Below are positions 52,147-62,839 of a stretch of 64,000 nucleotides of DNA, in pieces (position 1 is the first letter of the stretch; every line of letters starts with the position of its first letter). A program made the position numbers and the translations under genes. The DNA comes from G963676095 sp963676095 (GTDB taxonomy: Bacteria; Bacteroidota; Bacteroidia; Bacteroidales; Prolixibacteraceae): positions 5,270,001 through 5,334,000 of the forward strand of contig OY781040.1 of NCBI GenBank assembly GCA_963676095.1, in the 5' to 3' direction. Under the pieces are notes generated by a model. The model made no database searches and was not told where the DNA came from. It worked only from the letters and a program-made list of their open reading frames with translations.

Positions 52147-53775
52147 ATGAAAAAGAATAAATTCCTGTTTTTCACAATTTTAGCGGGCTGTCTGCTTGTT
52201 TCAAGCTCCTGTACCAATCTGGACGAGACTGTTTACAGCGAACTTTCCACATCCGGCTTTTATTCTAACTCGGATGAGGTACAGTCGGCCGTATTGAGGC
52301 CCTATACCCATGCGCGTGCCTGGGCTGCTCCGACTTCACAGCAAAGTTACTGGCGGTTGAATGAATATTCCGGCGACCAGCTGGCGTGGCCGGTAAAGGG
52401 TATTCACGGGTATGACAGTGGCTACTGGATCCGGTTGCATTATCATACCTGGACAACACAGGATTATACCATCCAGCGGGCATGGGAACTCATGTTCTGG
52501 GGAATGGGGCTTTGTAACGATGCCATCACAAACCTGGAAGACCGTACTGCCAGCGACATGGGTATTGACGATTCCGACTGGACTGCATACATCGCGGAAC
52601 TTAGGGGATTCAGGGCCTTTCATTACCTGAAAATTATGGACCTGTGGGGAAATGTCCCTATTGTTACGGAAGTCGGCGAACCCGAATACCCGGCGACAGA
52701 AAGTCGTGAAGATGTTTTCGATTTTGTCGAATCAGAATTGCTGGACATCATAGACGATCTTCCCGAGTTGACCTCATCTAACATAGGAAGGGTAACCAAA
52801 GCTGCAGGCTATGCGATGCTGGCCGAGTTGTACCTTAATGCCGAAACCTGGACCGGCACGGCCAGATGGGACGATTGTATCGATGTATGCGATAAACTGA
52901 TTGCCGGTGATGGCGGATCCCAGTTGGGAACCATTGGTCTGGATAGTGATATCCTGACTCCTTTTTGCAACACGAATACAACGACCTCAAACGAGAACTT
53001 GTTCGTCCTGGCATATGATTATCAAAGCACTTCTAATTATTGCGGATGGAACAGCGATTTTTACCATTTCAACCAGAAATATATCTATGGCGGTGATAAG
53101 AATGGCAACGACGGGGCCGTCGTTATTCCTTCAGCTTATGACGCTTTCGACGATGACGACCTGCGAAAAAGCGAATGGATGCTTATCGGGACCCAGTATT
53201 ATTACGATGATCCGACGACCACGGTTAAGGGCGCTTATGAATACAGCGGGCAAGACCTGGTATTTGTCAAGGACATTATGCGTCATACCGAAGGCGGGAC
53301 CACATCGACCATGTATACCGGAGAAGAGAATAGCGGCGCCCGTTTTAATAAATACCAGCCGGGTGCCGGAACCTCGGCTACTGCAAATTACTGGAGTAAC
53401 GATTGGGTCCTTTACCGCCTGACGGAAATTTATTTCGACAAGGCTGAAGCCCTGATCCGGCAAAACGGAGGTGTTGCAACCCAGGAAGCTGTCGATCTGA
53501 TCAATACCTGTCGCGACCGGGACTTTAGTGCAGCCGATTGGGATGCACATAAATATACAACATCGACATTAACTTTGGACGAATTGTTGGCAGAACGGGG
53601 AAGAGAGTTTATCTTTGAAGGGAAAAGAAGAACTGACCTAATCCGTTTTGGAGCTTTTGTCACCGAAGATTGGTGGGATCATACCGCTTCAGATGATGAT
53701 GACCTGAACCTGTTCCCGATACCGTATTCCCAAACGTCGGTCAATTCCAATTTAGTTCAAAATGATGGATATTGA
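52147..53775 (+). CDS. SusD-like surface glycan-binding lipoprotein
   Basis: Starts at 52135 and 52147 are possible; the latter (MKKNKFLFFTILAGCLLVSS) gives a normal lipoprotein signal with lipobox SSSC. The 542-residue product opens TNLDETVYSELSTSGFYSNS. Helical segments include AELRGFRAFHYLKIMDLWGN (about 135-154), and the C-terminal signature is LLAERGREFIFEGKRRTDLI. It is coupled to SusC at 48881. Confidence 0.94.
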   Translation: MKKNKFLFFTILAGCLLVSSSCTNLDETVYSELSTSGFYSNSDEVQSAVLRPYTHARAWAAPTSQQSYWRLNEYSGDQLAWPVKGIHGYDSGYWIRLHYHTWTTQDYTIQRAWELMFWGMGLCNDAITNLEDRTASDMGIDDSDWTAYIAELRGFRAFHYLKIMDLWGNVPIVTEVGEPEYPATESREDVFDFVESELLDIIDDLPELTSSNIGRVTKAAGYAMLAELYLNAETWTGTARWDDCIDVCDKLIAGDGGSQLGTIGLDSDILTPFCNTNTTTSNENLFVLAYDYQSTSNYCGWNSDFYHFNQKYIYGGDKNGNDGAVVIPSAYDAFDDDDLRKSEWMLIGTQYYYDDPTTTVKGAYEYSGQDLVFVKDIMRHTEGGTTSTMYTGEENSGARFNKYQPGAGTSATANYWSNDWVLYRLTEIYFDKAEALIRQNGGVATQEAVDLINTCRDRDFSAADWDAHKYTTSTLTLDELLAERGREFIFEGKRRTDLIRFGAFVTEDWWDHTASDDDDLNLFPIPYSQTSVNSNLVQNDGY

Positions 53776-53812
53776 TTTTCCCGGGGACACACGTTTATCC
53801 TGATCACAAAAC

Positions 53813-53847
53813 ACAGGAAGATGTGCCGGATATGTGCATCTTCCTGT
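53813..53847 (+). terminator. Terminator after SusD
   Basis: An 11-bp stem ACAGGAAGATG (53813-53823) and CATCTTCCTGT (53837-53847), 13-base loop, then TTGTTTTATG. It lies 38 bases past the SusD stop and separates the transporter operon from GH38. Confidence 0.75.
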
Positions 53848-53943
53848 TTGTTTTATGATGCCGTGATTCACTTATCCTTCAATGAACTGTTCTGTATAAT
53901 TTGTAGATGAAACGGACACACAACGACTAAATTTATTAATAAT

Positions 53944-56900
53944 ATGAGACAAAAGGTTATTTTACTGACCGTCGGAATTTTGTTTTCCGTGTTTTTGCAG
54001 GCACAACCCCTGGACAGGCGTGCCGGTTATGATATTTCAAAGGACAAGGTGCTGTACACAATCGGTTACAGCCATCTGGATACGGAGTGGAACTGGGATT
54101 ATCAGGAAACCATTGACGAGTGCATCCGGAATATCATGACGGAGAATTTTTATTTGTTTGAAAAATATCCGGATTACGTTTACAATTTTACCGGATCCAG
54201 ACGGTACGGGATGATGAAGGAATATTATCCCGATTTATACGAAAAGGTAAAGGATTATATCCACAAGGGACGCTGGTTTGTTTCCGGTTCTTCTGTCGAT
54301 GAAGGGGAAGTAAACATTACATCGTCCGAGTCGCTTTTACGTCAGGTCCTTTACGGAAATAATTTTTTCAGAAAAGAATTTGGAGTTGAAAGTTGTGATT
54401 ACATGCTTCCTGATTGTTTCGGTTTTGTTTATAGTGTGCCAACAGTACTGCATCACTGCGGGCTGCTTGGCTTTTCAACACAGAAACTGACCTGGCATTC
54501 TGCTGCAGGTATTCCCTTTAATGTTGGCATTTGGAACGGGCCGGACGGCAAAGGGGTGGTTGCTGCATTAAATGCTACCAGCTATAGCGGGGGCGTGGTA
54601 CCTCGTCTTGACCTGAGCGATGACTGGAACAAAAGACTTGATCAGGACCATGACCAGTATGGAATTTCTTTCGATTACCGTTACTATGGAGTTGGCGATA
54701 TGGGAGGGGCACCTCGCGAAAAGGATGTTAAAAATGTAACAGAGAGCCTGAACAATAACGATAGTAAGTTCAAAGTGGTGCTGACTTCTTCCGACCAGAT
54801 GTATAAGGACATTACCCCTGAAATCCGGAAGAAACTGCCTGTCTATGCTGGAGACCTGCTTTTGATCGAGCACAGTGCCGGGTCGATGACTTCAGAGGCA
54901 TATATGAAACGGATGAACCGTAAAAATGAGCTGTTGGCACAGGATGCAGAGCAGTTGGCAGCCATGGCAGACTGGACCGGGAAAACCAGCTATCCCTTTG
55001 AAAAATTAAATCCGGCATGGGACCTTGTATTAGGAAGTCAGTTTCACGATATCCTTCCGGGAACTGCTATACCAAAAGCCTATGAATATGCCTGGAATGA
55101 TGAATTTATTGCAGCCAACGGGTTTGCCAATGTCCTGAAAAATTCGGTTGGTAATTTGTCCTCATCGATGAATACCGAGGGTAAAGGCCGGTCAGTTATC
55201 GTTTATAACCCGGTGGCACAGGCTCGTGAAGATGTTGTCTGTGCCAGTCTGGAGTATGATGTCTTCCCTGGAGATGTGCAGGTTTACAATGAAAAAGGAA
55301 ACCCCGTCCCAACGCAGATTGTGGAATGGAAAAATGATACCCTGAAGCTGCTTTTTCTCGCTAAACTGCCTTCTGTAGGATTAAGAGTATTTGATATTCG
55401 TAAAAATGATGGAAAAACAATGCCTTCTTCGCTATCTGTAACCGGCAGGATGTTGGAAAACGATTATTACAAGGTGAAACTTGGTGACAATGGCGACCTC
55501 TTAAGCATATTTGATAAAAAAGCGGGAAAGGAATTGTTGGCTGCACCGGCCAGACTTGAATTCTTGCATGAGGCACCTGCTGAATGGCCAGCCTGGAATA
55601 TGGATTGGAAAGACCGTCAGCAACCCCCGGTTGGTTACATGGACGAAAAAGCCAGTATACGTATCTTGGAGAATGGTCCTGTGCGTGTAGCCATTGAAAT
55701 AAAGCGAGGCGGCCGGAATTCTTATATTACGCAGGTTGTTAGCCTTTCTGCCGGGGAAGCAGGTAAACGGGTCGAAGTAGCAAACGTGGTCGACTGGCAA
55801 TCAACAGGAGTAAGCCTGAAGGCAGCCTTCCCGTTAACGGTCAGCAACCCGGAAGCAACTTATAACCTGGGGACCGGAACTATTAGCCGGGGGAATAACA
55901 ATAGCGTAAAATTCGAGGTCCCCTCGAAAGAATGGTTCGATCTGACCAACCAGGACGGCAGTTATGGCGTTTCAGTGCTGGAGGACTGCAAATATGGTTC
56001 CGATAAGCCAGCAGATAATGAACTGCGACTGACCCTCCTGTATACCCCGGAAGCCAGGTCATGGTACCCGCATCAGCATTCCCAGGATTGGGGTGTTCAT
56101 GAATTCAGGTATGGTATTTACGGGCATAAAGGAAGCTGGCAGGACGGTCTTTCTTTCTGGCAGGGTAAATTTTTCAATCAACCTTTAATGGCCTTTGAAG
56201 TTTCAAAACATCAGGGAATAAATAAAGAAGTGTCGTTTTTGTCTGTTAGTACCCCTCAGACAGGTGTGATGGCTTTCAAAAAAGCGGAGCAGGGCGATAC
56301 TTACATTGTGCGGGTAAATGAACTGGAAGGGAAAGACCTGAAGGGTGCAGAAATTTCGTTTGCAGGTAAAATTGCAGATGCATGGGAAGTAAACGGGCAG
56401 GAACAAAAGATCGGTCCGGCCGACTTTTCCGGTAATAAGCTGAAATTCGGGCTTACCCATTATACGATACGCAGTTTTGCTGTAAAGCTGGTGCCTGCTT
56501 CTTCTTTATCCAAAGCAGAACAACAACCTGTCAGCCTGCCTTATAATAAAGATGTGATGAGTTTTGACCAAAACCGGGATGATGGCGATTTCGCATGGCA
56601 CAACAGTATCCCTGCAGAGCTGGTCCCTGATGTGATTACCAGCGAAGGTATCCAATTCAAAATGGGAAGCAGGGACGACCGGGCTGAAAATGCAGTAGCC
56701 TGCAAAGGCCAGAAAATTGATCTGCCTGAGGGATATACGAAGCTCTATATCCTGGCTGCTGCCAACAACGATACCGAAGGCGATTTCATGGTTGGCGGGC
56801 AGGTTTTCCCGTTAAAGGTACAGGGATGGACTGGTTACGTGGGACAGTTTTATAACCGTGAATTTGCAAAGGACGGGGTTACTGTAACAGCCATTGACAG

Positions 56901-57177
56901 TCCGTTCTCAAAACAGGACAATATTGCATGGTTCGCTTCGCACAGGCACCAGGCTTATCCGTCGAAAAATCTTGCATACGACTACAGTTATTTGTATAAA
57001 TATGAGATTGACCTTCCTTCGGGAACGGACAACAGTATTGTCCTTCCTGACAATGACAGGATAAAGGTGCTGGCTATTACTGTGGCAAAAGGTGCCGCAG
57101 ACGATGTGAAACCATTACAACCTCTTTACGATGATTTTAAGGACAGTCCTGAGGTTGCGTTAAGGCAGGGAAAATAA
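53944..57177 (+). CDS. GH38 alpha-mannosidase, secreted
   Basis: 1077 residues with a signal peptide (MRQKVILLTVGILFSVFLQA). The N-terminal catalytic domain has the zinc-binding start TIGYSHLDTEWNWDYQETI (about 38-56, His and Asp ligands), followed by the nucleophile region ESCDYMLPDCFGFVYSVP (about 150-167). A further zinc-site His is in LGSQFHDILPGTA. The helical bundle and long beta-sandwich domains follow. The length is at the upper end for bacterial GH38 because of a C-terminal extension of about 180 residues. The enzyme releases alpha-1,3/1,6 or 1,2-linked mannose. It complements GH92 at 28543. Confidence 0.92.
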   Translation: MRQKVILLTVGILFSVFLQAQPLDRRAGYDISKDKVLYTIGYSHLDTEWNWDYQETIDECIRNIMTENFYLFEKYPDYVYNFTGSRRYGMMKEYYPDLYEKVKDYIHKGRWFVSGSSVDEGEVNITSSESLLRQVLYGNNFFRKEFGVESCDYMLPDCFGFVYSVPTVLHHCGLLGFSTQKLTWHSAAGIPFNVGIWNGPDGKGVVAALNATSYSGGVVPRLDLSDDWNKRLDQDHDQYGISFDYRYYGVGDMGGAPREKDVKNVTESLNNNDSKFKVVLTSSDQMYKDITPEIRKKLPVYAGDLLLIEHSAGSMTSEAYMKRMNRKNELLAQDAEQLAAMADWTGKTSYPFEKLNPAWDLVLGSQFHDILPGTAIPKAYEYAWNDEFIAANGFANVLKNSVGNLSSSMNTEGKGRSVIVYNPVAQAREDVVCASLEYDVFPGDVQVYNEKGNPVPTQIVEWKNDTLKLLFLAKLPSVGLRVFDIRKNDGKTMPSSLSVTGRMLENDYYKVKLGDNGDLLSIFDKKAGKELLAAPARLEFLHEAPAEWPAWNMDWKDRQQPPVGYMDEKASIRILENGPVRVAIEIKRGGRNSYITQVVSLSAGEAGKRVEVANVVDWQSTGVSLKAAFPLTVSNPEATYNLGTGTISRGNNNSVKFEVPSKEWFDLTNQDGSYGVSVLEDCKYGSDKPADNELRLTLLYTPEARSWYPHQHSQDWGVHEFRYGIYGHKGSWQDGLSFWQGKFFNQPLMAFEVSKHQGINKEVSFLSVSTPQTGVMAFKKAEQGDTYIVRVNELEGKDLKGAEISFAGKIADAWEVNGQEQKIGPADFSGNKLKFGLTHYTIRSFAVKLVPASSLSKAEQQPVSLPYNKDVMSFDQNRDDGDFAWHNSIPAELVPDVITSEGIQFKMGSRDDRAENAVACKGQKIDLPEGYTKLYILAAANNDTEGDFMVGGQVFPLKVQGWTGYVGQFYNREFAKDGVTVTAIDSPFSKQDNIAWFASHRHQAYPSKNLAYDYSYLYKYEIDLPSGTDNSIVLPDNDRIKVLAITVAKGAADDVKPLQPLYDDFKDSPEVALRQGK

Positions 57178-57279
57178 TTTTGTTGTGTATCAAAAAGAGC
57201 ATTCATTTTTTGCAGGTCCTTTTAATTTTTAACAGATCAACAAAAAGCCAATTTAGCATGGATGCTCTTCCTGTTTTTT

Positions 57280-57287
57280 TATCTTTG
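57280..57287 (+). promoter_or_regulatory. Candidate -7 element before the MFS transporter
   Basis: TATCTTTG lies 48 bases upstream of the MFS start at 57335. A clear -33 TTG is lacking, so the call is tentative. Confidence 0.35.
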
Positions 57288-57334
57288 TTCATTTTAAAAT
57301 CAGTCAGGATTAACCAACTAAAAATTACAAACAA

Positions 57335-58516
57335 ATGCAAAACAAAACGTCATTGTCGAAGATTCTGCCGGTGTTATTCGGTTTTTTCGTGATGGGCTTT
57401 TGCGATGTGGTCGGCATCACATCTGCCCATGTTAAGGAGGACTTATTGAGCACTTATAGTCCTGAGTTTCGGGATACGCTTTCGAATATGATACCGGTAG
57501 CCCTGTTTTCCATGTTCCTGATTTTCTCGGTTCCAACGGGGGTGCTGATGAACCGGATCGGGAGGAAAAAAACGGTATTGCTGAGCAATGTGATCACGAT
57601 CATCGCGATGTTTATCCCGTTGATCGAATACTCATTTTTCATGTCATTGATTGCTTTTGCCTTGCTGGGGATTGCCAATACTATTTTACAGGTATCGCTA
57701 AATCCGTTGCTGACCAACGTGGTGAAAGGGGACAAGCTGACCAGTAGCCTGACCGCAGGTCAGTTCGTAAAAGCGATCTCGTCATTCAGCGCTCCGTTTA
57801 TAGCGGCTTTTGCTGCAGCTGCACTAGGTAACTGGCAGTACATTTTCCCGATCTATGCGGTCATCACTTTATTATCGACCGTTTGGTTACTGGCCACCCC
57901 GATCCATGAAGATCCGGTGACAGGAGAAGCCAATAGTTTCAGTAGCGTGATGGGAATTTTGAAAGACAAGACGATTTTGTTGTTGTTTTTCGGGATTTTA
58001 TTTGTCGTAGGCGTCGATGTCGGCATAAACACGGCATCGTCGAAGATCCTGATGGAACGCTGCGGACTGAGTTCGATAGAGGCTGGCTATGGACCGAGCG
58101 TTTATTTTGCATTCCGTACGCTTGGGGCTTTTATTGGTGCGTTTTTACTTGCCCGTTTCTCTTCGTCAAAGTTTTATAAAATAAATATCAGCATCGCGGT
58201 ATTGGCACTGTTTCTGCTGATCTTTGTCGCAGAAAAACTACTGGTTTTCACCCTGTTTGGGATAATCGGTTTTACAATAGCCAATATTTTTTCGATTATT
58301 TTCGGTATGGCTATCCAGTCCAGGCCGGATAAAGCCAACGAGATTTCCGGACTGATGATTACCGGGGTGTTCGGAGGGGCTGTGATCCCGTTCTTTATGG
58401 GGCTGCTTTCCGATGCTATCGGTTCGCAGGCGGGGGCCGTGATTGTTATCCTGATCAGTGCACTTTACCTGTTTTTTACAGCCTTTGCCCTTAGGGGAAA
58501 AGAAGCGGCCCAATGA
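57335..58516 (+). CDS. MFS sugar transporter, inner membrane
   Basis: 393 residues with about 12 membrane segments. The MFS loop motif appears as GVLMNRIGRKKTVLLSNVIT (about 68-87), and ISGLMITGVFGGAVIPFFMG (about 338-357) is typical of sugar:proton symporters of the FucP-like and hexose branch. The likely role is uptake of the free sugar released in the periplasm by GH38, GH92 or GH95, i.e. mannose or fucose. It follows GH38 on the same strand (157-base gap) and ends at a strong terminator. Confidence 0.85.
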   Translation: MQNKTSLSKILPVLFGFFVMGFCDVVGITSAHVKEDLLSTYSPEFRDTLSNMIPVALFSMFLIFSVPTGVLMNRIGRKKTVLLSNVITIIAMFIPLIEYSFFMSLIAFALLGIANTILQVSLNPLLTNVVKGDKLTSSLTAGQFVKAISSFSAPFIAAFAAAALGNWQYIFPIYAVITLLSTVWLLATPIHEDPVTGEANSFSSVMGILKDKTILLLFFGILFVVGVDVGINTASSKILMERCGLSSIEAGYGPSVYFAFRTLGAFIGAFLLARFSSSKFYKINISIAVLALFLLIFVAEKLLVFTLFGIIGFTIANIFSIIFGMAIQSRPDKANEISGLMITGVFGGAVIPFFMGLLSDAIGSQAGAVIVILISALYLFFTAFALRGKEAAQ

Positions 58517-58540
58517 GGTTAAAAGAGAATTGCCGGCAAT

Positions 58541-58588
58541 AAAAAAATTGTGAAGTAAGGAACATCATCCTTACTTCACAATTTTTTT
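58541..58588. terminator. Strong bidirectional terminator
   Basis: A perfect 20-bp stem: left arm 58541-58560 (seven A then TTGTGAAGTAAGG), 8-base loop, right arm 58569-58588 ending in a T-run. It stands between the convergent MFS and hybrid regulator genes and works for both strands. Confidence 0.92.
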
Positions 58589-58646
58589 TACTGAAGGGTT
58601 ATGATTTTATCTTCCCCCAAAAAACTTTATTGATACTCCATTATTT

Positions 58647-61600
58647 TTATTTCCGTAGCCTGAAGCTTTTAGGTGTTTCATGGTAAACTTCCCGGAAGCA
58701 TTTAATGAAATAGTGCGATTGGTTAAAACCGGTAAGATAGGCAATTTCGGCGATGGAATGGTCTGTATTCCGCAGCAGGTTCACCGATTTGCGAAGCCTT
58801 ACCAGCCGGATAAACTGGTTGGGCGTTTGTCCGACGGATAACCTGAACTTGCGGTGCAGTACTGTTTTGCTCATGTTCATCTCGGAGGCAAATTCGTCTA
58901 TTTTAAAGTCCGGGTCCATCAGGTGTTCCTCAATAACCTGCATGGAGCGTTGCAGGAACGTTTCTTTCGGATCGAACTCGATTTCATAGTCTTCTTTGGA
59001 AACCAGCCTGCTGAGAAGCTGGCTTTTCCTTTTTTTTCTGGTGTTTTGAATATTAATGATCTGGTTCAAAAGGACCTCTGAATCGAAAGGTTTTTTGATG
59101 TAAATATCGGCACCGGCTTTGTAGCCCTGCAGCTCGTCATCGGTTGATGTTCTGGCTGTCAGCAGAATGACGAAAATGTCGGCATAGCGGCTGTTCTCTT
59201 TGATCTCCCGGCAAAGGGAGAATCCGTCCATCCCGGGCATCATGACGTCTGAAATGATAATTTCGGGAAGATACTCCTCTATGTAGTCCAGGGCTTGTTG
59301 CCCGTTGGAAGCCGTAATGACATTAAAATGGGCCGATAATTTTTCCGAGAGGTATTTCCGCATCTGCTCATTGTCTTCAGTGATCAGGATGGTCGGGATA
59401 TCTTCGGGAAGGGCTGATGAGGCGTCTTCCTGTATCTTTTCGCTCCTGACGACCTTGACAGGTAAGCTGACCTGTATTTCTGTCCCTTTCCCTGGCTCGG
59501 ACCTGAGCTCGATATACCCATTCAGAAGTTCCGTAAACTTTTTGACGACATAAAGTCCCAAACCCAGTCCCTGCGCATTTTTTTTGTCGGGACGTTCAGG
59601 TTCACGATAAAATTTATCAAAAATAAGGGATTGGTTTTTCAACCCGATACCCGATCCGTTGTCCCGGATGCAGATCCGGAGCATACTGCTGCCTTCTTCG
59701 AAATTCAGCGAAGCAGAAACTTCTCCTCCTTCCGGTGTATATTTGATAGCGTTACTGAGCAGGTTGTACAAGATCCTTTCTATTTTGACATTGTCTGTTA
59801 AAACAGGAAGTATCTCAATCTCTGAGGTAAACGAAAGACTGATTTTCCGGGATTTTGCCAGGTAGTCGAAGGCATTGACGATGAGACGGGTAAAAGAGAC
59901 TATCTCCACCGTAGTCTCTTTTACCCGGGTATCGGTCAGCTCGGCCCGTTTGAAATCGAGGATCGTCTTGAAGATATCTGAAAGAAAAGAGGTATTTTTT
60001 CCGATTATTTCCAGCTTTTCCCGTCGGGGATCATCCTCTTTACTCTCCCGGAGCAGATCGTTTACCGGCGCCAAAATCAGGGAGAATGGCGTTAACAAGT
60101 CATGGGAGAGTCCTGTAAAGAAGCTTTCCTTTTCCTTCAATAGTTCTTCTTCTTTTCTCTTCTCAATTGCTTTTAGCCTGAAGACTTGCTTCTTTTTGTA
60201 ATAGTTGATAATGGCGATTACCAGTATTGATGCCCCCAGTGTTATCAGAAAGGCCAGCAACAGGTAAAACCAGATCGTTTGCCACCAGGGAGGGGTAATA
60301 ATAAAATTCATCGACCAGTTAACCGGGGAATCCTCCCATCCGTCATATTTTTTGATTTCCAGGGTATATTCTCCGGGATTAAGTTGCGAAAAGGTAATCG
60401 GGTAGGAGAGGTTCAAATATTGCCAGGTATCGCTAAAACCTTTTATCCGGTACTGATATTTGTTTTTATAGAAATCCCATCCGGTCTCGGTAAATGAAAG
60501 GGAAATCCACCGGCACCTATATGAAAGGACGATCGATGAGACATATTCGGTTGCTTTATTCAGGACGACATTCCCGTAGAATTTTTCATTAACACCAACT
60601 TTACGGTGGTCGATTTCCATGTTTGTGAAAACGATCTTCGATTCGTCCGGTTGGTTTAACGCCTGCCTGGGATCGATCATAATCAGGTTATCGGTAGTGC
60701 CGAAAACGAGATAGTCCTGTCCCTGGAATGAAATGCTGCTGCTTGACAGGATAGCATGGTTACCCAGCAGGGACGGATTTATTTCCTTCACCCGTTTCCG
60801 GTTGCTGAGCGAACAGAACAATCTTTCGCCGATGGAAAACCAAAGGTTATTATCCCGGTCGAGGATCAGTGCCCGGATGGCTCCTTTGGGCAGCAAATCT
60901 TCAGGAAACGCATTTTCCGGCAGGAAAGTTTTTTCTAAGTTGATTTTCAGTAAATTGGTAGACGTGCCGACCCACAGACAATTGTTCCTGTTGTCTTTCA
61001 CGATCCGGTAAACAATCTCGTCCCTGATAATGCGCCCGTTGTCGTTAATCTTGTTTGTGGAAGTATTAAAAAGAAAAAGCCCGTTATGGGAAGAAATAAA
61101 CAGGTGTCTGCTATCCTGCATGGCAAATCCTGTGATTTCGTCTCTTCCGAAAGATTCGTAGTGGATCAGGTTTTCAGGTCTTTTCATAGGAGGGGTTAAC
61201 TGTACAGAAAACAATCCGTCCTGCTTGGTACCGATCCAAAGTCTGTCGTCCGACGGAAAACAGGCTGTAATTTTTTCGAGCTGGTTTCCTGAAAAGTAGT
61301 CGTTAAAATGAAATAGAGGATCCGGTTTGGAAGCAACCCAGCCAAAACCGGTCCCGTCGTGTCCGGCAATGACAAGGTCTTTTCCGGAATAAAGCGATAA
61401 AATATAATTGTTGAGATCGCCTGTTCCCGAATTGCCAAATTTGGGCATCATTTTTTTATTCTTCAGGTCAATCAGGAATACGCCTGCCCCCTGGGTACCG
61501 GTAAGCAGATAATCCTTTCCGAATGGGGCGAGCGAAGTTGCAGGGGCAGGCAGACTGCCTGTAGCAGGAAAATGTCCTATTCCGTTCTTCTGTGCGTTGA

Positions 61601-62567
61601 ACCTGTATATTCCACCGCCATAGGTTCCGATCCAGATATTGTTGTACTTGTCCCGGAACAGGCAGTTAATCAGGGTGGCGGTAAGTGTATTGTTCCCGAG
61701 TGAGTGTGATTCTTCCGGATGGGTAATGTTAACTTCTTTAACACCATGCCCCCAGGTGCCGAGGTAGATTTTATTGTCGTTGCTTCCTGTGATACGATAG
61801 ATCGACCTGAAATTATCTCCTTTATGTTCGTCTGCAATTCTCATCCTGGCAGGATCATTACTGTTCCACCTGATCTTTAGAAGACCGGAGCTCCATGTTG
61901 AACACCAGACTGAATTTTCTTCCCCCGTATCGAGAAACTGGGTGATTGCCTCGTTCGTTCCTCCCTGGCTGATTAATTTGCCGGTGTTCATGTTGTAAAC
62001 AAAATAGCCGAAGTAGGTTCCAACCCTGATATATCCGCGAGGTTTTTCGATGAGCGCTGAAACAATATATCCGGGACAAAAAGTTTCAGCATGATAGGAT
62101 TTGGCCCCTTTGTGATCCGGGACAAGCTTGATCAGTCCTTCTTCCCAGGTTCCCAGCCAGATGTTTTTTTGAGAATCTTCCATGATCGAGACCACCCTCG
62201 CAGGAACTTTTCCCTTGATAATTTTACTGATTGGGGTAAAAACATCTTTTCTGGGATCATAAATGTCGGCACCTCCTGTTTTTAGTCCGATCCAGAGATA
62301 TCCGCCGGAATCGAAAAATAAGGTCTCAATGTTATTTTCGGTCAGACAATTTTTTGAACCGTTTTCCCGCTTGTAAATCTTAAAGTTCTCCCCGTCAAAC
62401 CGGTTCAGCCCGTCGCAGGTAGCGATCCACATAAAATTGTCGTTCTCTTTGATGTCGGTAACTTCAATACTAGAAAGCCCGTCGGTGATGTCATAATGAT
62501 TGAATTCCTGGGCAAAAGATGGCCCCCAGATCAGGAATGACAAAATGATGGCTGCGAATCTTCTCAT
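58647..62567 (-). CDS. Hybrid two-component system regulator (HTCS)
   Basis: The start at 62567 (MRRFAAIILSFLIWGPSFAQ) gives a signal peptide; the frame is open to 62630. The 1306-residue product has a periplasmic two-bladed Reg_prop sensor (about 25-680), with many WIGTxxxGL-type repeats such as NFMWIATCDGLNRFDG. A Y_Y_Y domain follows (about 690-755, YQYRIKGFSDTWQYLN), then a membrane helix near 770-795 and HisKA with H822 in GLSHDLLTPFS. HATPase has RDNGSGIGLKNQSLIFDKFY. The receiver has D1107 in IISDVMMPGMDG, and an AraC-type helix-turn-helix ends at the C-terminus (EIAYLTGFNQSHYFIKCFRE). It is divergent from the SusC at 62840 and most likely controls it in response to a released oligosaccharide. 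Confidence 0.95.
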   Translation of the reverse strand: MRRFAAIILSFLIWGPSFAQEFNHYDITDGLSSIEVTDIKENDNFMWIATCDGLNRFDGENFKIYKRENGSKNCLTENNIETLFFDSGGYLWIGLKTGGADIYDPRKDVFTPISKIIKGKVPARVVSIMEDSQKNIWLGTWEEGLIKLVPDHKGAKSYHAETFCPGYIVSALIEKPRGYIRVGTYFGYFVYNMNTGKLISQGGTNEAITQFLDTGEENSVWCSTWSSGLLKIRWNSNDPARMRIADEHKGDNFRSIYRITGSNDNKIYLGTWGHGVKEVNITHPEESHSLGNNTLTATLINCLFRDKYNNIWIGTYGGGIYRFNAQKNGIGHFPATGSLPAPATSLAPFGKDYLLTGTQGAGVFLIDLKNKKMMPKFGNSGTGDLNNYILSLYSGKDLVIAGHDGTGFGWVASKPDPLFHFNDYFSGNQLEKITACFPSDDRLWIGTKQDGLFSVQLTPPMKRPENLIHYESFGRDEITGFAMQDSRHLFISSHNGLFLFNTSTNKINDNGRIIRDEIVYRIVKDNRNNCLWVGTSTNLLKINLEKTFLPENAFPEDLLPKGAIRALILDRDNNLWFSIGERLFCSLSNRKRVKEINPSLLGNHAILSSSSISFQGQDYLVFGTTDNLIMIDPRQALNQPDESKIVFTNMEIDHRKVGVNEKFYGNVVLNKATEYVSSIVLSYRCRWISLSFTETGWDFYKNKYQYRIKGFSDTWQYLNLSYPITFSQLNPGEYTLEIKKYDGWEDSPVNWSMNFIITPPWWQTIWFYLLLAFLITLGASILVIAIINYYKKKQVFRLKAIEKRKEEELLKEKESFFTGLSHDLLTPFSLILAPVNDLLRESKEDDPRREKLEIIGKNTSFLSDIFKTILDFKRAELTDTRVKETTVEIVSFTRLIVNAFDYLAKSRKISLSFTSEIEILPVLTDNVKIERILYNLLSNAIKYTPEGGEVSASLNFEEGSSMLRICIRDNGSGIGLKNQSLIFDKFYREPERPDKKNAQGLGLGLYVVKKFTELLNGYIELRSEPGKGTEIQVSLPVKVVRSEKIQEDASSALPEDIPTILITEDNEQMRKYLSEKLSAHFNVITASNGQQALDYIEEYLPEIIISDVMMPGMDGFSLCREIKENSRYADIFVILLTARTSTDDELQGYKAGADIYIKKPFDSEVLLNQIINIQNTRKKRKSQLLSRLVSKEDYEIEFDPKETFLQRSMQVIEEHLMDPDFKIDEFASEMNMSKTVLHRKFRLSVGQTPNQFIRLVRLRKSVNLLRNTDHSIAEIAYLTGFNQSHYFIKCFREVYHETPKSFRLRK

Positions 62568-62839
62568 GAATATTAAAATTCTACTTTCTTCCATGTCGTG
62601 GTTATTCTCTTTCCAACAGGGTACCAACAATAAAATAAATTATACGCCAATTTAGCTTTTTAAACTGACAAAAAAATAGCAGAAAAGCATCAATTCATGT
62701 TTCCGCACGATTCTGCTATTAAATGGTTTATTTGTGTCATCGTCTTTCTTTCAGTCAGTTTATATTCGCAACAGATAATCAGGTACACGTTTTTTGAGGC
62801 ACTTAAGAGAAAACTAATAACCATAAAAACTAAATTTTT

